Below are positions 23,104 through 35,049 of a DNA stretch of 64,000 nt, piece after piece (the stretch's first letter is position 1; each line of letters starts with the position of its first letter). This DNA is from Erythrophleum ivorense (taxonomy: Eukaryota; Streptophyta; Magnoliopsida; Fabales; Fabaceae). The stretch is from assembly GCA_026724425.1 (NCBI GenBank), contig JAIUCV010000003.1:55631088-55695087 (forward strand), written 5' to 3'. Position numbers and translations under genes: made by a program. The notes below the pieces were generated by a model that was not told where the DNA came from, did not search any database, and saw only the letters and a program-made list of their open reading frames with translations.

Positions 23104-24645
23104 GTTGATGTTTTCTCTGTAGCCACTATTTTAATTTTATCCTTTTTCTGTTTTGTGTATTTAACAGTAAAAATTTTTCATGCCTAGTTTGTAATGAAAA
23201 GGTAAAGGATCTGTTTCTTTCGATAACTTTTGTTTATACTTTCCTTCTTGTTTTTTTCAGTTTGAAAGAATTTATTTAACCTCATTAAAATGCTTTGAGC
23301 GTGGGTTTTTTTAAGAGAAAAAAAAAAAAAGCACAAACAGCCACGCTCCATCGTTGGCTAATTGTTGATGTTCCCTCGTACTCATGTGACTACTGCAGAG
23401 GCTACAGAGCACGGACCTACCCAACGTAAATGAATGGGAAAGCGACAGCGGGAATCGTAAAAATAATATTAATTACATAATAAAATTACTGGAAATAAAT
23501 TTTTGATCTTTTCTGAAATTTTTTGAAATTTCAAAAAAATATTTTTGAGCTTTATTGAAAATAATTTTTTCCAAACTATCTTAAAAATGAATTTTAATAT
23601 AGTTAATTATTTTAATTAATATATGAGAAAAATAAGTAAAATAATCACTAATTTTAATTCTTTAAATCCAAACCCATAAATTCTTATACGTGTCTTGTCT
23701 TGCAAAACACCAGATTGTGATTATTACGTGATCCCGAAATACGGTTTTTTTAAACTAATTACTAATTAAGGTAACTAAGTTATAATATATATATATACAT
23801 ATAACTTTATTATAATTTCTCATATTTTTATTATTAATTTTTTTAATTATCACATAATAAGTATATGGCTCTCTAATAATATGATAAATATATAATTTTT
23901 AAAAATAATTATGTAATTTTTTAATTAAATTATATATTTATTATGATATTATTAAAGAATCATATATTTATCATATTTTAATTTAAAATTTTAATAACAA
24001 AAATATAAAGAATGGCATCTTAAGCTAACCTATTTAAATAAATCATACAATTCAATCTCCCAGTATAATAAGGGGAAAAAAAGACTAGGCTAATGAAATA
24101 ATTTTTCTTTTATTTAATTTATTTTTAGGTATAAATTAACATCTGATACTAACTTAACCTTGCCGTTAAGTTTTGTTTATCTATATTGCCAATTCTTATT
24201 TACTTCTATAAATATTTACATGTTATATATATTCGTTTCTTTTTTATTTTTAAATAACTCCATAAGTCTCATAATTACTGGATGTAATTGCTTGCTATCA
24301 TAGGTGTCTTACAATCTCAAAATGGCACAATCTATTTTATCAAGGTGCAAAGAATTATATAGTTACAATCTAACAAGTCATATATAATGTATTAATATAA
24401 TTGCTCTAAACAATGTAATTTAAAATGGCTAAATATGACAAATTATTCTAAACAAGCGGCACTTGATTCAATTACAATCATTAACCCTTATAGGAAGCAC
24501 AAATAGAAGCCTTTTTAAGGCTAAAGGAACAAAGATTTAACACCATACAAAATAGATTTTTACACAAACAATGTCAAAGACTCTTACTCGGTCACTTTTA
24601 TACATGAATAAGAAAATTCTTTCTCTTTAAAATTTCTTTGTCTAT
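23104..24645. other. AT-rich spacer upstream of MADS gene 2
   Basis: Very AT-rich with TA-rich runs near 23790 and no frames of interest. I see no gene or repeat with definable ends. Confidence 0.5.
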
Positions 24646-26264
24646 TGTAACACCATCATTTTTAGCTCATACCCATCATGCCTTACATGCTCATATGAGA
24701 TATAGAAAGAATAAGGTGAGATCTTTTTCATATTCATACACTTTATTAGAGTTGCGACATGGTTAAAAATTTATTTCAGTGTCACATAGACCGTGTGAAC
24801 TCATTCTATGCATCTACATATTTAATTGCACAATTACAACTCATTCCAATCCAAAAAAAGTGTTTTTAGCCCATGGAAACCAAAAAGAGGTATGAAACAT
24901 GCATGTTCATTTTCAGCCAGGCTTGGCCTTATTTCTAGGCAAAGTTTGGAAAATTATAACTAAATCTAGAAAGATAGAAAACATGCAGTCTTGGTCATTC
25001 TGGAAAGCTTAGGATGTCTACTTCATACTAAAAATATGTAGAAGTCTTAAAATCTCACACATAAAGCGTTTGACACACGAAATCATTTGGAGGTTGGAGT
25101 GAGTCCTGGTACTATCATAGTTTACTGATATGAATTTCAAAAATGTCTAACTAATTCCACAAAAATCCAATGCATGCAAATGATATCAATATAGAAAGAT
25201 GTGGGTGTTAACTAGAGAGTAAAAATATCTCCAGATCAGTTCATGAAGCCAAACTCTCAGAAATCGATGGAACAGTACTTCGGGTCAGGCAAGATGACTG
25301 ATACTGGGCAGAAATTTCGAAAATGCATATCTTCCTCTCTAGACCTCCAAATGAGGTGCTTCTAGTTGCTAGACTGTCTAGTTTTTGCCTATAAAATTTT
25401 GTAGCCATTGGACCACGTTTGCCCCTCGGATGACACAATTTTACAACTGACCAAATGAACAGTGCTTATGCAAAATCCGAAATTCTGATACCAACTTTGA
25501 AAAATCATAGAGAATTCCACCGACCTCCAAATGACCTGATCTTTAACTTCCCAAAAATCTCTAGACAAGATCTAGGCACATGCCAAATTTCAAGGCAAGA
25601 CGAGGTCGTTTGGTCAAACTTGGACATCATGGGGCAAAGTAACCCGTTTTATGTTACAAGAGGGCTATTAGGGTTCAACTTTGCTTCTCCTATCTCTAAG
25701 GCTCTATGAGCACATGGAAAAGCATCAATATAGGCTATCAAATATGACTCAAATGTCTAACAACCCAGATTTGCAAAACTCACTCTCCCACACCAACACA
25801 TACACCATGCACATAATGCCAAGGTCTTACTATTCATACCGAAACTTGCTACATCATGCACTATAGTTCTAATTCTCATACATATACAATGAGTACATCT
25901 ATTTACAAGTATTCATAAAGTGCCTACAACATGTACATCATTAGATTACATCCCTTAGCAACATAACGGTGACAAATGGCTATTCTACAATTTCTTCCCG
26001 AATTCCCTAACTTCAAGCTTGGTGGCTCCTATGTCTCTGTTCACTTGGTCCACCTAGCATGTTAGGATGGTGGAGAGGAGGAGTGAGATTCAAAAAATCT
26101 CAATAGCTCATCTCTCATTCAATCATACATAAAGCATGCAAACAAGTCTCACAAATGTATGCATGGGCATATTAGCATGTGAAATCATAAGAAAAGCAAT
26201 TTCAACATTTGAGTAGGCCATACATAACATACAAAGACTTGCCAAACAAGTGGATTAACCTCAC

Positions 26265-26425
26265 CTATTCACTTGTGAATTTTGGACTTGCCTCACCCAT
26301 TCTTTAAGAGGTCCTTAGACTCAACCTTACTCTTGAGAGTCAACCTCACTTTTGGGAGACTCTTTACTTTGTCTCAACCAACTTTAGGGTTCTTGGCTCA
26401 TCCTCACAATGGCTAGAGGGTTGTT
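26265..26425 (-). repeat. GTGAGG-type minisatellite in solo LTR A
   Basis: In minus sense, units of roughly 33-40 bp begin GTGAGG(T/C) or similar and include AAGT(C/A)TC or TAAGGACC. They are highly diverged. The same array is clearer in solo LTR B. Confidence 0.6.
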
Positions 26426-27169
26426 GGCTTTTCTATACTCAAGCAAACCAAATCAATCACATAAAACATCATTGAAATATATAAGGCATCATCATACTAG
26501 CATAGTTTTTATGGTTTAAAAACATACATACATACATACATGCAAGACAATATAAGCACACATCTATGCATGGGAGAAGGTAGAAAGAACTACCTCATTG
26601 GCTAATTACAAGCTTTCCCTTTCAATTTGTCTCCTCCCTTGTTGATTTCACAATCACCACTAGATGAGAGTGCTTCTCTTGAGTCTAGACACACAAGAGT
26701 ATGGAATTAATTTCTCATAGCTCAACACTTATTCACAAAGTTAGGGGTTTCTCTATAGCAAACCCTACCAAGCATATAAGAAACTAGGGATTCTTTCTCT
26801 CTCTAGAAGTTCACCAACTATTCTTCCTCTCTCAAGCTCTCAAAAAAGGAAAGCAAAAAGGAGGAAGTGAAGATACATGAGTTTCTTACTCCCTCTAGGT
26901 CAGAACAAAACTTTCTTACTCATCAACCCATGGAAAAGGGAGCTTAGAAGGAGAAGAATAAAATCAAGAAGAAGGAGCATGAAGAGCTTTAAAGGTTCTC
27001 ACCTTTCTTCCTTAGCTTCCCTTCCTTCTCTCTTTGTTTCTCCTAGTTTCCCTCTCTCTCTCAAGCTTTTTTCTGTGCTTGGACGAAGCTTAAGTCGGTT
27101 TAGAGAGAAAGGATGAGTTGGGGCACTTTAAGAAGTCAAATTCTCTTTTTTCACGCTTTTCTGGACTTA

Positions 27170-27432
27170 CCCTCGCTATAGCAAAGAATAACCCTCGCTA
27201 CAACAAGCACGTATCAATCCCAGACCTCTGTTTTCACTATGGCGCGCTACGGCGAGCAATGCCCTAGTTTTTGTATGAGATGTCCGCACTCGCTATAGCT
27301 AGAAGCATTTTCGCTATAGCTATAAAACATTATCGCTATAGCTAGATCATTTCTTGCTATAGCGAACATGTACATTCGCTATAGTTAGGTCATTTCTCGC
27401 TATAACTAGGTCATTTCTCGCTATAGCTAACA
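27170..27432 (-). repeat. CGCTATAG palindrome array in solo LTR A
   Basis: About ten copies of a CTCGCTATAGC-like core, irregularly spaced from about 17 to 45 bp. The ideal core TCGCTATAGCGA is its own reverse complement. Copies lie near 27173, 27193, 27245, 27291, 27310, 27332, 27356, 27376, 27398 and 27419. Located near the LTR start in element sense, it may be a U3 enhancer array; that is an inference. Confidence 0.85.
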
Positions 27433-27616
27433 GACTTATAAAATTTTTAGCCTTTCGAAAATTTTTCAACTTTTTTTTTGTTACATTTATAGTTATCTTT
27501 GATCCAATACTTACTTCACTCATAGAAACCTAAATTATTGCCATCTTTTAATAATAATAATAATATTTAAACTAACTTGCATGTATATTAATTAATTAAT
27601 ATATATGTCTATATGT

Positions 27617-27930
27617 TGATAAGTCATTAATTTATCATGCTTTTTCCTATCATTTTAAGGAATCATATGAATATTAAGTGTTTTTCTTTTGTTCTTAGTA
27701 TATAAATTTAATAAATTTTAGTTGAGTTAATATTCACCAAGTTTTAGTTTTTAGTTAATTTTTGTTTTAATTGAGCATAAGTTATGTTTTGGTGTTTTTA
27801 TCTAGATTTTTAAGTTGTTAACTTATTTAATTTTTGTTAATAGATTGTAAATAATAATTAGATGAGTTTTTATGTTTTTGTAAGGTAAGAAATACAAAGA
27901 AACAAAGCTTAGAAGGTTCAAAGGGTATAG
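27617..27930 (+). repeat. Athila-like 5' LTR, left part
   Basis: TTGATAAGTCATTAATTTAT and the stretch through AATAAATTTTAGTT match 41669 onward. The copy is cut at 27930 by the minus-strand Gypsy element and resumes at 36741. Confidence 0.85.
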
Positions 27931-28131
27931 TGTTACAAAGTCAAGGTGCTCAAGATGGATTTTCTGTTCCATTGATTCTTTATTCTTAGAAATCTTATTA
28001 CATTTCTTTATCTTTATCTCCCTTCCTTTATAACGAAAAAAGTGAATGAACTGAAGTCTGTTAACTAACTAACATCTGTAATGAAAAAATAGAAACTAAA
28101 TAGAAAACAAACAACTAATTGCCACGTAACA
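27931..28131 (-). repeat. Gypsy 3' LTR
   Basis: It has TGTTAC...GTAACA termini and matches 36542-36740 over AGTCAAGGTGCT, TTTATAACG and AATAGAAACTAAATAGAAAA. Confidence 0.9.
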
Positions 28132-28149
28132 ATTATTCCCAAAAAAAAA

Positions 28150-28462
28150 AACCTTGTCCCAAAGGATGAGGTGGAGCCGAGGTGTCAAGCTCAAGAAACT
28201 GTTGCTGGATAGCTGGAAGAGCTTCCCAAGTGGCATCTTCCACTCTTGCATGCTTCCACTGAAAAAGGAACCTAAGTCAAGGGACGATTATTTTTCTTAA
28301 CCACCTTCCTAGCTAAGATGGCTTCGAGTTCCAAGGAGAAGAACCCATCTTCGCTGACTGCTAGTAGAGTAGAGCTCGCTAGTATAGTGCTGCCAATATG
28401 TTTTTAAAGTAAAGAAACATGGAAGACTGGGTGGATGTGAATGTCAGGGGGTAAATCCATGA
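28150..28462 (-). pseudogene. Gypsy integrase C-terminal end, chromodomain-like
   Basis: In minus frames it reads PPDIHIHPVFHVSLL near 28450-28410 and, later, VEDATWEALPAIQQQF near 28245-28200. The first is the usual integrase C-terminal phrase and the second the E-(D/A)-ATWE signature of Gypsy elements with a chromodomain-like tail. It is separated from the rest of integrase by the inserted solo LTR. Stops are present. Confidence 0.75.
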
Positions 28463-29342
28463 GATAGTGTCACACCCGAAAATGCGACCGCGTGGCGCCT
28501 TTTTTAAAAGAGAAATTTTTAAAAAGAAAATTCAATTCGATTTTCACAAACAGAAAACCAAAATCAAAATTAACATAAAAATAGGGTTTAGGAGTCGCCA
28601 CCAAAATTTTAATTTTTTAAAAGGTAAAACTTTGGACAAATCTTTTTAATTAGAAAATGGTCTACGAACCAGGAAATGGATCCAGGAGTCGGTTGTGATT
28701 GAGGAAGGTGTTAGGCACCCCACTACACCCGTTACTAAGAACGATTACCCTAGGTTAGTTGTGCAAAATGAATATGACCTTGATTCTATTTCGATTTTCC
28801 CTAATAAATCACATGTAAAACAAGAGATAAAAGAATTAAAGGAAATAAAGTGAAAAGTAAGAAAAACAAAATTAAGAAAAATAATTGAAAAAGGGAATAA
28901 AAATTAAAAGAAAATATTTTATTTATAAAAGCGGACTTGACCTAGGATGAGACCCCAGGGCTTACGTACCCTTCGACAGGGATCAAAGTCCACGTAGTTC
29001 GACCAAGCGTTGTATTTGTTGGTTGGTGTTTTTTTTGTTTTGTTTATGTTTTGATCGTTTTTTTTTCTTTTTTTTTTATGGAAGAAAGAGAAAGAAAATA
29101 AGGATTACTTTCACCTTAGGCAAGTAAAACGAATTTAGAATTGGTTAATGTATTTTAATTTGTTAAGATCAAAGTTAATTTTACTTCTTCGCTTCCCTTG
29201 CATTTTCAACTTTTCTCCTTTTTTTCTTTCATTTTTTGCTTTCATTTTTTTTCTGTTTCTTTTTTTTTTAAATAATAATAATAATTGTTTTTGTTTTGTT
29301 TTATTATTGTTATTTTTTTTGTTTTTTTTGTTTTATTTTGTT

Positions 29343-29361
29343 TATATATATATATATATAT
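29343..29361. repeat. (TA)n microsatellite
   Basis: A pure TA run within the T-rich part of the 3.67 kb solo LTR. Confidence 0.85.
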
Positions 29362-31149
29362 TCTAATTTTTATTCCTATTTTTTTTAGAAGAAATTTGAA
29401 ATGAGTTCATAAATCTTAAGGAACTTAATTCCCCCTTTACTTATTATATTTCTTTTTTTTCATTTATTTTTTTTATTTTGTCTTTTCCATTTTTTTCTCA
29501 TAAAGACAAACTTTAATGACTGTAATGAGAGGATAAAAAGGATTTTTTGGTGTGTTCTTGTGACTTTAATAAAAACAAAAAAAGGATTTTTTTTTCTTCT
29601 TTTTGCATTTTCTTTAAGCTTCTCATTTGATTTGATTTTGGATTTACTTGTATTTTGATTTTAGGTTTTCTTGATTTCTTTGTTTTTTATTATTATTATT
29701 ATTATTATTTTATTTTGGAACCAGATTTTGCATAAAGAAAAGGATTTTTTTATATCTCTCTTTTATCAAAAAATATTCTTTAAAGAAAATTGGTTTGATG
29801 TGGGCCTTTGAAGCCCAAAGCTTATTGGAATGTAACTTTGAAACCCATTAGATAACAAGGAAGCTTATTGCCACACATGATCCTTGAGTTGATTCCTACG
29901 GGCTTGAGAAGGCAAAGAATCTCACACGGCTATCCTAAAATTAAAAATGAAAACCATATGAAACAAAATTAAATAAGTTACTAACATATTTGTAGGCATA
30001 TTGCTTAGTCTTAATTTCTAATTACTCCCTCCTTTTGGGATCTTTCTTTTTCTTTTTAGAAAGAGGGAGAAAGAAAGAAAAAAATTATTTAGAAACTTGC
30101 CCCTAAAAATCATGATCTTTATTATATTTTTTTTGATTTTTTTTGCCCTTTTTTTTAAAGACCAACGCAAAGGTTAAACCCTATAAAGAGCCTATTGGGA
30201 GTTCGTAAAAGGGGATTCCATATGCGCAGGGTAAAATCTCTAAGATTCATTGAGCTTTGGTTCAAATAAAAATCGTGAACAAAGATTTAGCCACATGATT
30301 TGATGCCTAAAAAAAAAACTGTGTAGTAAATTGGCACGCAGCACTTTATCCTCCAACACAGACCCATGAGTTGTGTAGCCTTTAAATACGTACCCTTATG
30401 CCGAAATACTATTAAACTAGACCCAATGCTGTACAGCAGCAAGACACAACCCTCCGTGTAAGGACTTATTCATATCTGATGCTCTTAGGTGCAAATAACA
30501 TGATGAAGAAGCATGCAGCAACAACACATATAACTTTACCCAAGACGCAAGACCAGAATCAGGGACTTTACAACAATGAAACCCAAAGTCTTATGGGGCA
30601 ATTCGCACGGCATACAAAAGCAAGGACCTAATGAACTAAACTCATCTTGAACGATGAAGCCTTCTAATGGTACCAGATAACGCCAAAATCACATTGCTAT
30701 ACAGTCCACCAGGCTTTGGCAGAAAGAAATCAAAACTGAATCCTTCATAAGAAACAATAACTTGAAACACATGTTCATAACAACATAAAGAGGATTGAAA
30801 CCACATTAGCATGGTCCTCATGGACTCCACGACCTAGATCATTAACACAGTAGCCTTTCACAACTTAGATCATTAACACAGTAGCCTTCATTAACGGAAA
30901 GATAATAATCCAATACCCACAGCTACTTCGAACTTTTCTCAGGCATTTCATCGAGCATCTACTGCGCATGTCCAAGGGCATATGCAGAGCATGCTTTTTT
31001 AAACTTCATCTATGCCTATTCTATACAAGAAAATTACCCAATCCTCTATTCCCATTTTACATTGGCAGCAATCACAAATAATCTCATTGGCAGACCAAAA
31101 AGCAAGCGAAATTCATGTCTTACCTACAGGAGCCCTGGTGGAAGAATGG

Positions 31150-31640
31150 CTATCTCCGGGTTCTTCCTTCTCTCTCGATCACTCCTCCTCTTGCTCCCTG
31201 TCTCAATTTTTTTTGGTCCCTCGCATTCTCTGCCTTCCTTCTCGAAATCAGAAAAGTTCCTCTCAGCTTCCTTCCTCTCTTCCCGATTCGAGGTTTCTTC
31301 TCCCTTTTCTGCTCCTTCGAGTCTCGGCCCTCTCTCTCTCGCTTTCTCTCCCTTCGATTTTTCGTCTCTCTTTCCACCCTCTCCCGAATTTTGATCTCTT
31401 CTTCTCTCTCAATCCCTCACTCACTCCCAGTCCTTCTTCTTCCACTCGAATCCTTCCTTCCCCTTTTTGCCTGAGAGGTACCTGCTTCTCTCTCTCTCCC
31501 TCTGCCTGTGTTTCTTTTTCTGTCTCTCTCTCGTGGGCTGTGCTCGTCCTTTTCTGCATCTTTTCTTTTTCCTTTTTCTCTCTGTCCCTCTGTCTCCCTG
31601 CTCTCTTCCTCGTTCTTTGCTGATGGCAGGCAACACAGCG
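31150..31640. repeat. CT-rich low-complexity tract in the 3.67 kb solo LTR
   Basis: About 490 bp dominated by CTCTC, TTCTC and CCTTC on the + strand. Such pyrimidine tracts are common in transcribed leaders of long plant LTRs. It creates several overlapping open frames (Ser/Leu/Phe-rich or Arg/Glu/Lys-rich) that are not genes. Confidence 0.85.
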
Positions 31641-32145
31641 ATCAATCAGAAGGGTCTGGGTCAAAACGCAGGGTTACCTGCGTTTTAGCCCTTTTACAGT
31701 TTTTTATGTATTACATATTTTTTTTTTTTGATTTTTTTTTCTTGGAGTTAATGGACCTGATTTAGGAGAATTGGGTTGCAGGTCTTTTTGAATTTGGCCT
31801 AAGGTTTAGTAAAATGGGCATGTATTGGAAAAAGGACATGGGCTTTCTTTTTTTCAAACCTTTTTTTTTTAATCCTTTGAATTTTCATTTTTTTCTTTTC
31901 TTTTTTCTTTATTTTTTCTCTTTTTTTGATTTTTCCTTTTTGATTTTTTTGATTTTATTTTTTTATCGCTTGGGGTTTTATTTTTATTTTTTTTGTTTTC
32001 TAAAGCTCTTTTTTTAATTTTTTTATTTTCTCCTAATTTTCTATTTTCTTTCTTTTGTTCTTCTTTTTTTGTTTGTATTTTTGTTAATTTGATTTTGTTA
32101 TTATTTTTGGAGCTTGTCCGGATAAAATACGGTGTTCACAGATAG

Positions 32146-33391
32146 GTAACCTACCTAATCCTCTGTAGTATTTTAAAAAGATCGTAATATTTAGTAGACA
32201 ACTTGTGTAGTGCTGTGTTGCTTATAGTGGTCCTTCAAAAGGGATGAATTTTAAGTAGACTAAGTCACCTTCCTTGAATTCTCTTTATGACCGATGCTTG
32301 TTGGCTATTTGCATCATTCTGTACTGGGCTCTAGTAAGATGATATTAGAGCAATTGTTTGGTAACCTCTCAAGCTTGGAGGTTTCTGTCAACAAATTCAT
32401 TGTCAGAATCTCCGGCAAGGTATGGTAGATGGGTTGGAGGACGAACACCACAAGTAGCCTCAAATGGAGACATGCCTATAGCTGAGTGGTATGAGGTATT
32501 ATACCATAATTTCGCAAGAGGAAGCTAGCTAGTCCAATCTTTAGGATGATCCCCTACTACACAACATAAGTAGTATTCAAGGCAGCAGTTTAATACTTCA
32601 GTTTGCCCATTAATTTGAGGATGATAAGCTGAGGACTAGAGCAACTTAACCCCTTGTATTTTAAAGAGAGCTCTCCAAAAATTACTATAAAAGAGTGGGT
32701 CCCTATCAGTCACAATTGTTCGAGGGAATCCATGTAGTTTGATGACATTATCCATGAAGGCCTAAGCAACCTGTATTGTTATAAAAGAATGTTGAAGAGA
32801 GATAAAATGGGCCCCTTTGCTCAATCTATTTATTACTACCAAAATCACCATCTTATGATGAGATTTTGGCAACCCAACAATGAAGTCCATGCTCAAGTCT
32901 GACCATATGGTGGTAGGAATGGGGAGGGGTTGTAGCAACCCAGGTGTTGCTATGATTTCTGTCTTATAACGCTGACAAGTTTCACATTGCCGAACCAACT
33001 CTCTTACTTCTCTTTCCATGCCTTTCTAGTAAAAAATTCCTGCTAGTTGTTTGTAGGTAGCAGTCATCCTAAAATGCCCACTAGTGGGGTCATTATGAAA
33101 ATGTTGAAGTAGTTGAAGTCTTAAGGAAGGATCATTTCCTATGACCAATTTGCCTTTCCTCTTCAAGATACCGTGGTCCAATGTAAACTTGAGATGGGAG
33201 GCTGGATTAGTTTCCAAATCAATGATGATTTGCTCTAGGATGGTATCCTTCTGCCAGGATGCCTTGACTCTATTGGTGAGGCTAGAAATGATGGAGATAA
33301 TGGCAGAATAGGAAGATGAGAGATCATTCGTGTTGCTTGATTGCTTAGAGAGAGCATCAACCACTAGGTTTTCTTTCCCCTTCTTATACAT
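32146..33391 (-). pseudogene. Gypsy integrase remnant
   Basis: Reading leftward from 33391: KGKENLVVDALSKQ (end of RNase H), then the HHCC zinc-binding domain (HNDPTSGHFRMTATY near 33090, CETCQRYKTE near 32970), then the DDE core (WSDLSMDFIVGLPKS near 32910-32870, then INRLSKGAHF, with FPRTIVTDRDPLF near 32730-32690 and QSSAYHP..NGQTEV near 32640-32590). The frame is broken near 33020 and 32760 and again below. The right half joins the C-terminal end at 28150-28462. Confidence 0.88.
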
Positions 33392-33555
33392 AACTTCATA
33401 AGTTAGTCCCCAAAGTTTACTAACCCATTTAAATTATTCAGAGGTCATAGTTTTCTGTTCCAAGAGGTGTTTTAATGGTAGGTGATCAATAACAATGATG
33501 AAATGTCTCCTATACAAATATTGTCTTTAATGCTTGATAGCAAAAACTAAGGCGA

Positions 33556-34548
33556 TTAATTTCTTTTCTTAGGCTGAGATATAATGTTTATGAAGGAGAA
33601 GGCTTTGCAGATAAAGGCAATTGGATGGCCATTTTGGGAAAGAACAGCCCCCATACCTATGTTGGAAGCATCAGTTTCTATGGTGAATGGAAAGGAGAAA
33701 TCAGGTAGTGCCAACATGAGGGTAGTGGTCATGGCTACCTTTAATTGATTAAAAGCCATATCAGCTTTGTCACTCTAAACAAAAGCTCCCTTTTTAAGCA
33801 AATTAGTGAGAGGTTTGCATATAGACCCATAGTTTTTAACAAAACGTCTGTAATAGCCCATGAGACCTAAGAATCCTCTCAATGATGTAAGGGTAAAAGG
33901 TGTAGGCTAGGATAACATAGCTTTAATCTTCTTGCTCTCCACCTTAACTCCTTGAGCTAAAATAACATGGCCTAAGTGTTTAATACTAGTAGTTCTAAAG
34001 ATACACTTACATCTTTTAACGAAAAATGTATTTTTCCTCAGTAATTGCAAGGTACTAGGTAAATGACACAAGTAGGTCTCCCAACAAAGGCTATATATTA
34101 GAATATCATAAAAAAACACCAATATAAATTTCCTTAAAAAAGGTTTGAAGACATTTTTCATGAGACTTTGGAAGGTAATCGGGGCATTAGTGAGCCTAAA
34201 GGGCATGACTAGGAATTCATACAAGCCTTCATGTGTTCTAAAAGATGTCTTGTGTACATTTGGGGGAGCCATTCTGATTTGACGATATCCTGTCGTTTAG
34301 TCTAGCTTTGAATAATATTGGGATTCCTTTAGCTCATCAAGTAGCTATTCAATAACAGGGATGGAAAATTTATTCTTTTTTTTTTGGACATTCAACCTTC
34401 TATAATTCACACAAAGCCTCCAAGTGTTGTCTTTATTTTTAACCAAAACCACTAGGGAGGCAAAAGCACTGTGACTGGGTCTGATCACACCATTTTTTAG
34501 CATGTTAGCTACTAGTTCTTCTAGGGCATTTTTTTTGTAAAGGCCCAT
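33556..34548 (-). pseudogene. Gypsy reverse transcriptase and RNase H remnant
   Basis: RT motifs: MLKNGVIRPSHSAFASLVVL and RLCVNYRRLN (34500-34370), then PPNVHKTSFRTHEGLYEFLV and MPFRLTNAPITFQ (34265-34170), then FYDILIYS near 34105. FYDILIYS stands where active enzymes have FDDILVYS, so a catalytic Asp is lost. RNase H begins at 33759, with LPDFSFPFTIETDASNIGMG and VLSQNGHPIAF. Stops and frame changes separate the parts. Confidence 0.9.
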
Positions 34549-35049
34549 AGTGATAAGGTCTCAAGCTAATAGGTTGTTTTTCTTTAAGAGTAATAATGCG
34601 ATCTAGTTCCCTTGGAGGAGGAAGAGATGTAGGCTCCAGAAATACATCCTTAAATTCCTTTAATATCCCTTACAATGAATGGTGTTGTGCTCCTATTAAC
34701 TCTGTATTGCTCTAATTTTGAAGTGAGACCTAATTGTTACATTGCTAAAAGACATATATCTCCGCACGTTGTAGTAATTGCTTGGCCTTAATGTCCTTGT
34801 CTTCTAAGAACTTCTTTTGACAGCCCATTCCCAATATCTCATAAAATCTACCATCTAAAAGGAAACTCATGTACTGCTCCTTCAATTCCTAGGTGATTCT
34901 TCATAAGGTTGATAGCCATTGGATATCGAGAATTATATCATGGCCATGTAGAGGCATGACTACGAAGTCAACCTCAAATACTTGTCCCTGCATCGACCAT
35001 TGCAGCTGTTTGCATTTAACCTTCACCAAGATTTACTGACCATTAGCTA

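Larger units (their letters stand above)
24646..27485 (-). mobile_element. Solo LTR A, 2.84 kb, CGCTATAG-array family
   Basis: In minus-strand sense it begins TGTAACAAAAAA and ends GGTGTTACA, giving the TGTAACA...TGTTACA ends of many plant Gypsy LTRs. The flanks are TCTAT and TTTAT on the + strand, a target duplication with one mismatch. It matches the 58599-61477 element, in the opposite orientation, at the terminal sequences, the CGCTATAG array, the ACAAAAACTAGGG stretch, the GTGAGGC minisatellite and the GAATCTCACTCC stretch, so the two are copies of one family. No coding frame, primer site or polypurine tract flanks it, hence a solo LTR. Apparent frames at 25241-25866 and 26877-27116 fit no family. 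Confidence 0.8.
28468..32140 (+). mobile_element. Solo LTR, 3.67 kb, with perfect GATAG target duplication
   Basis: It begins TGTCACACCCGAAAATGCGA and ends GGTGTTCACA, with GATAG on both sides (28463-28467 and 32141-32145). The start region (GACCGCGTGGCGCC, GGAGTCGCCACCA, GTTAGGCACCCCACTAC) is the signature of very long LTRs of Tat/Ogre-type Gypsy elements in eudicots. It has T-rich low-complexity runs and a CT-rich stretch. No coding region or second LTR exists, so it is a solo LTR. It interrupts the integrase end of the surrounding Gypsy element. The overlapping frames on both strands of 31012-31765 are products of the CT-rich tract. Confidence 0.92.

Noticed and set aside
25241..27116. Several frames inside solo LTR A
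   Set aside because: They are not conserved in the inverted copy at 58599-61477 and resemble no protein.
31012..31765. Several overlapping open frames on both strands, the longest 203 residues
   Set aside because: They arise from the CT-rich tract of the 3.67 kb solo LTR; composition is Ser/Leu/Phe or Arg/Glu/Lys only and no domain is present.
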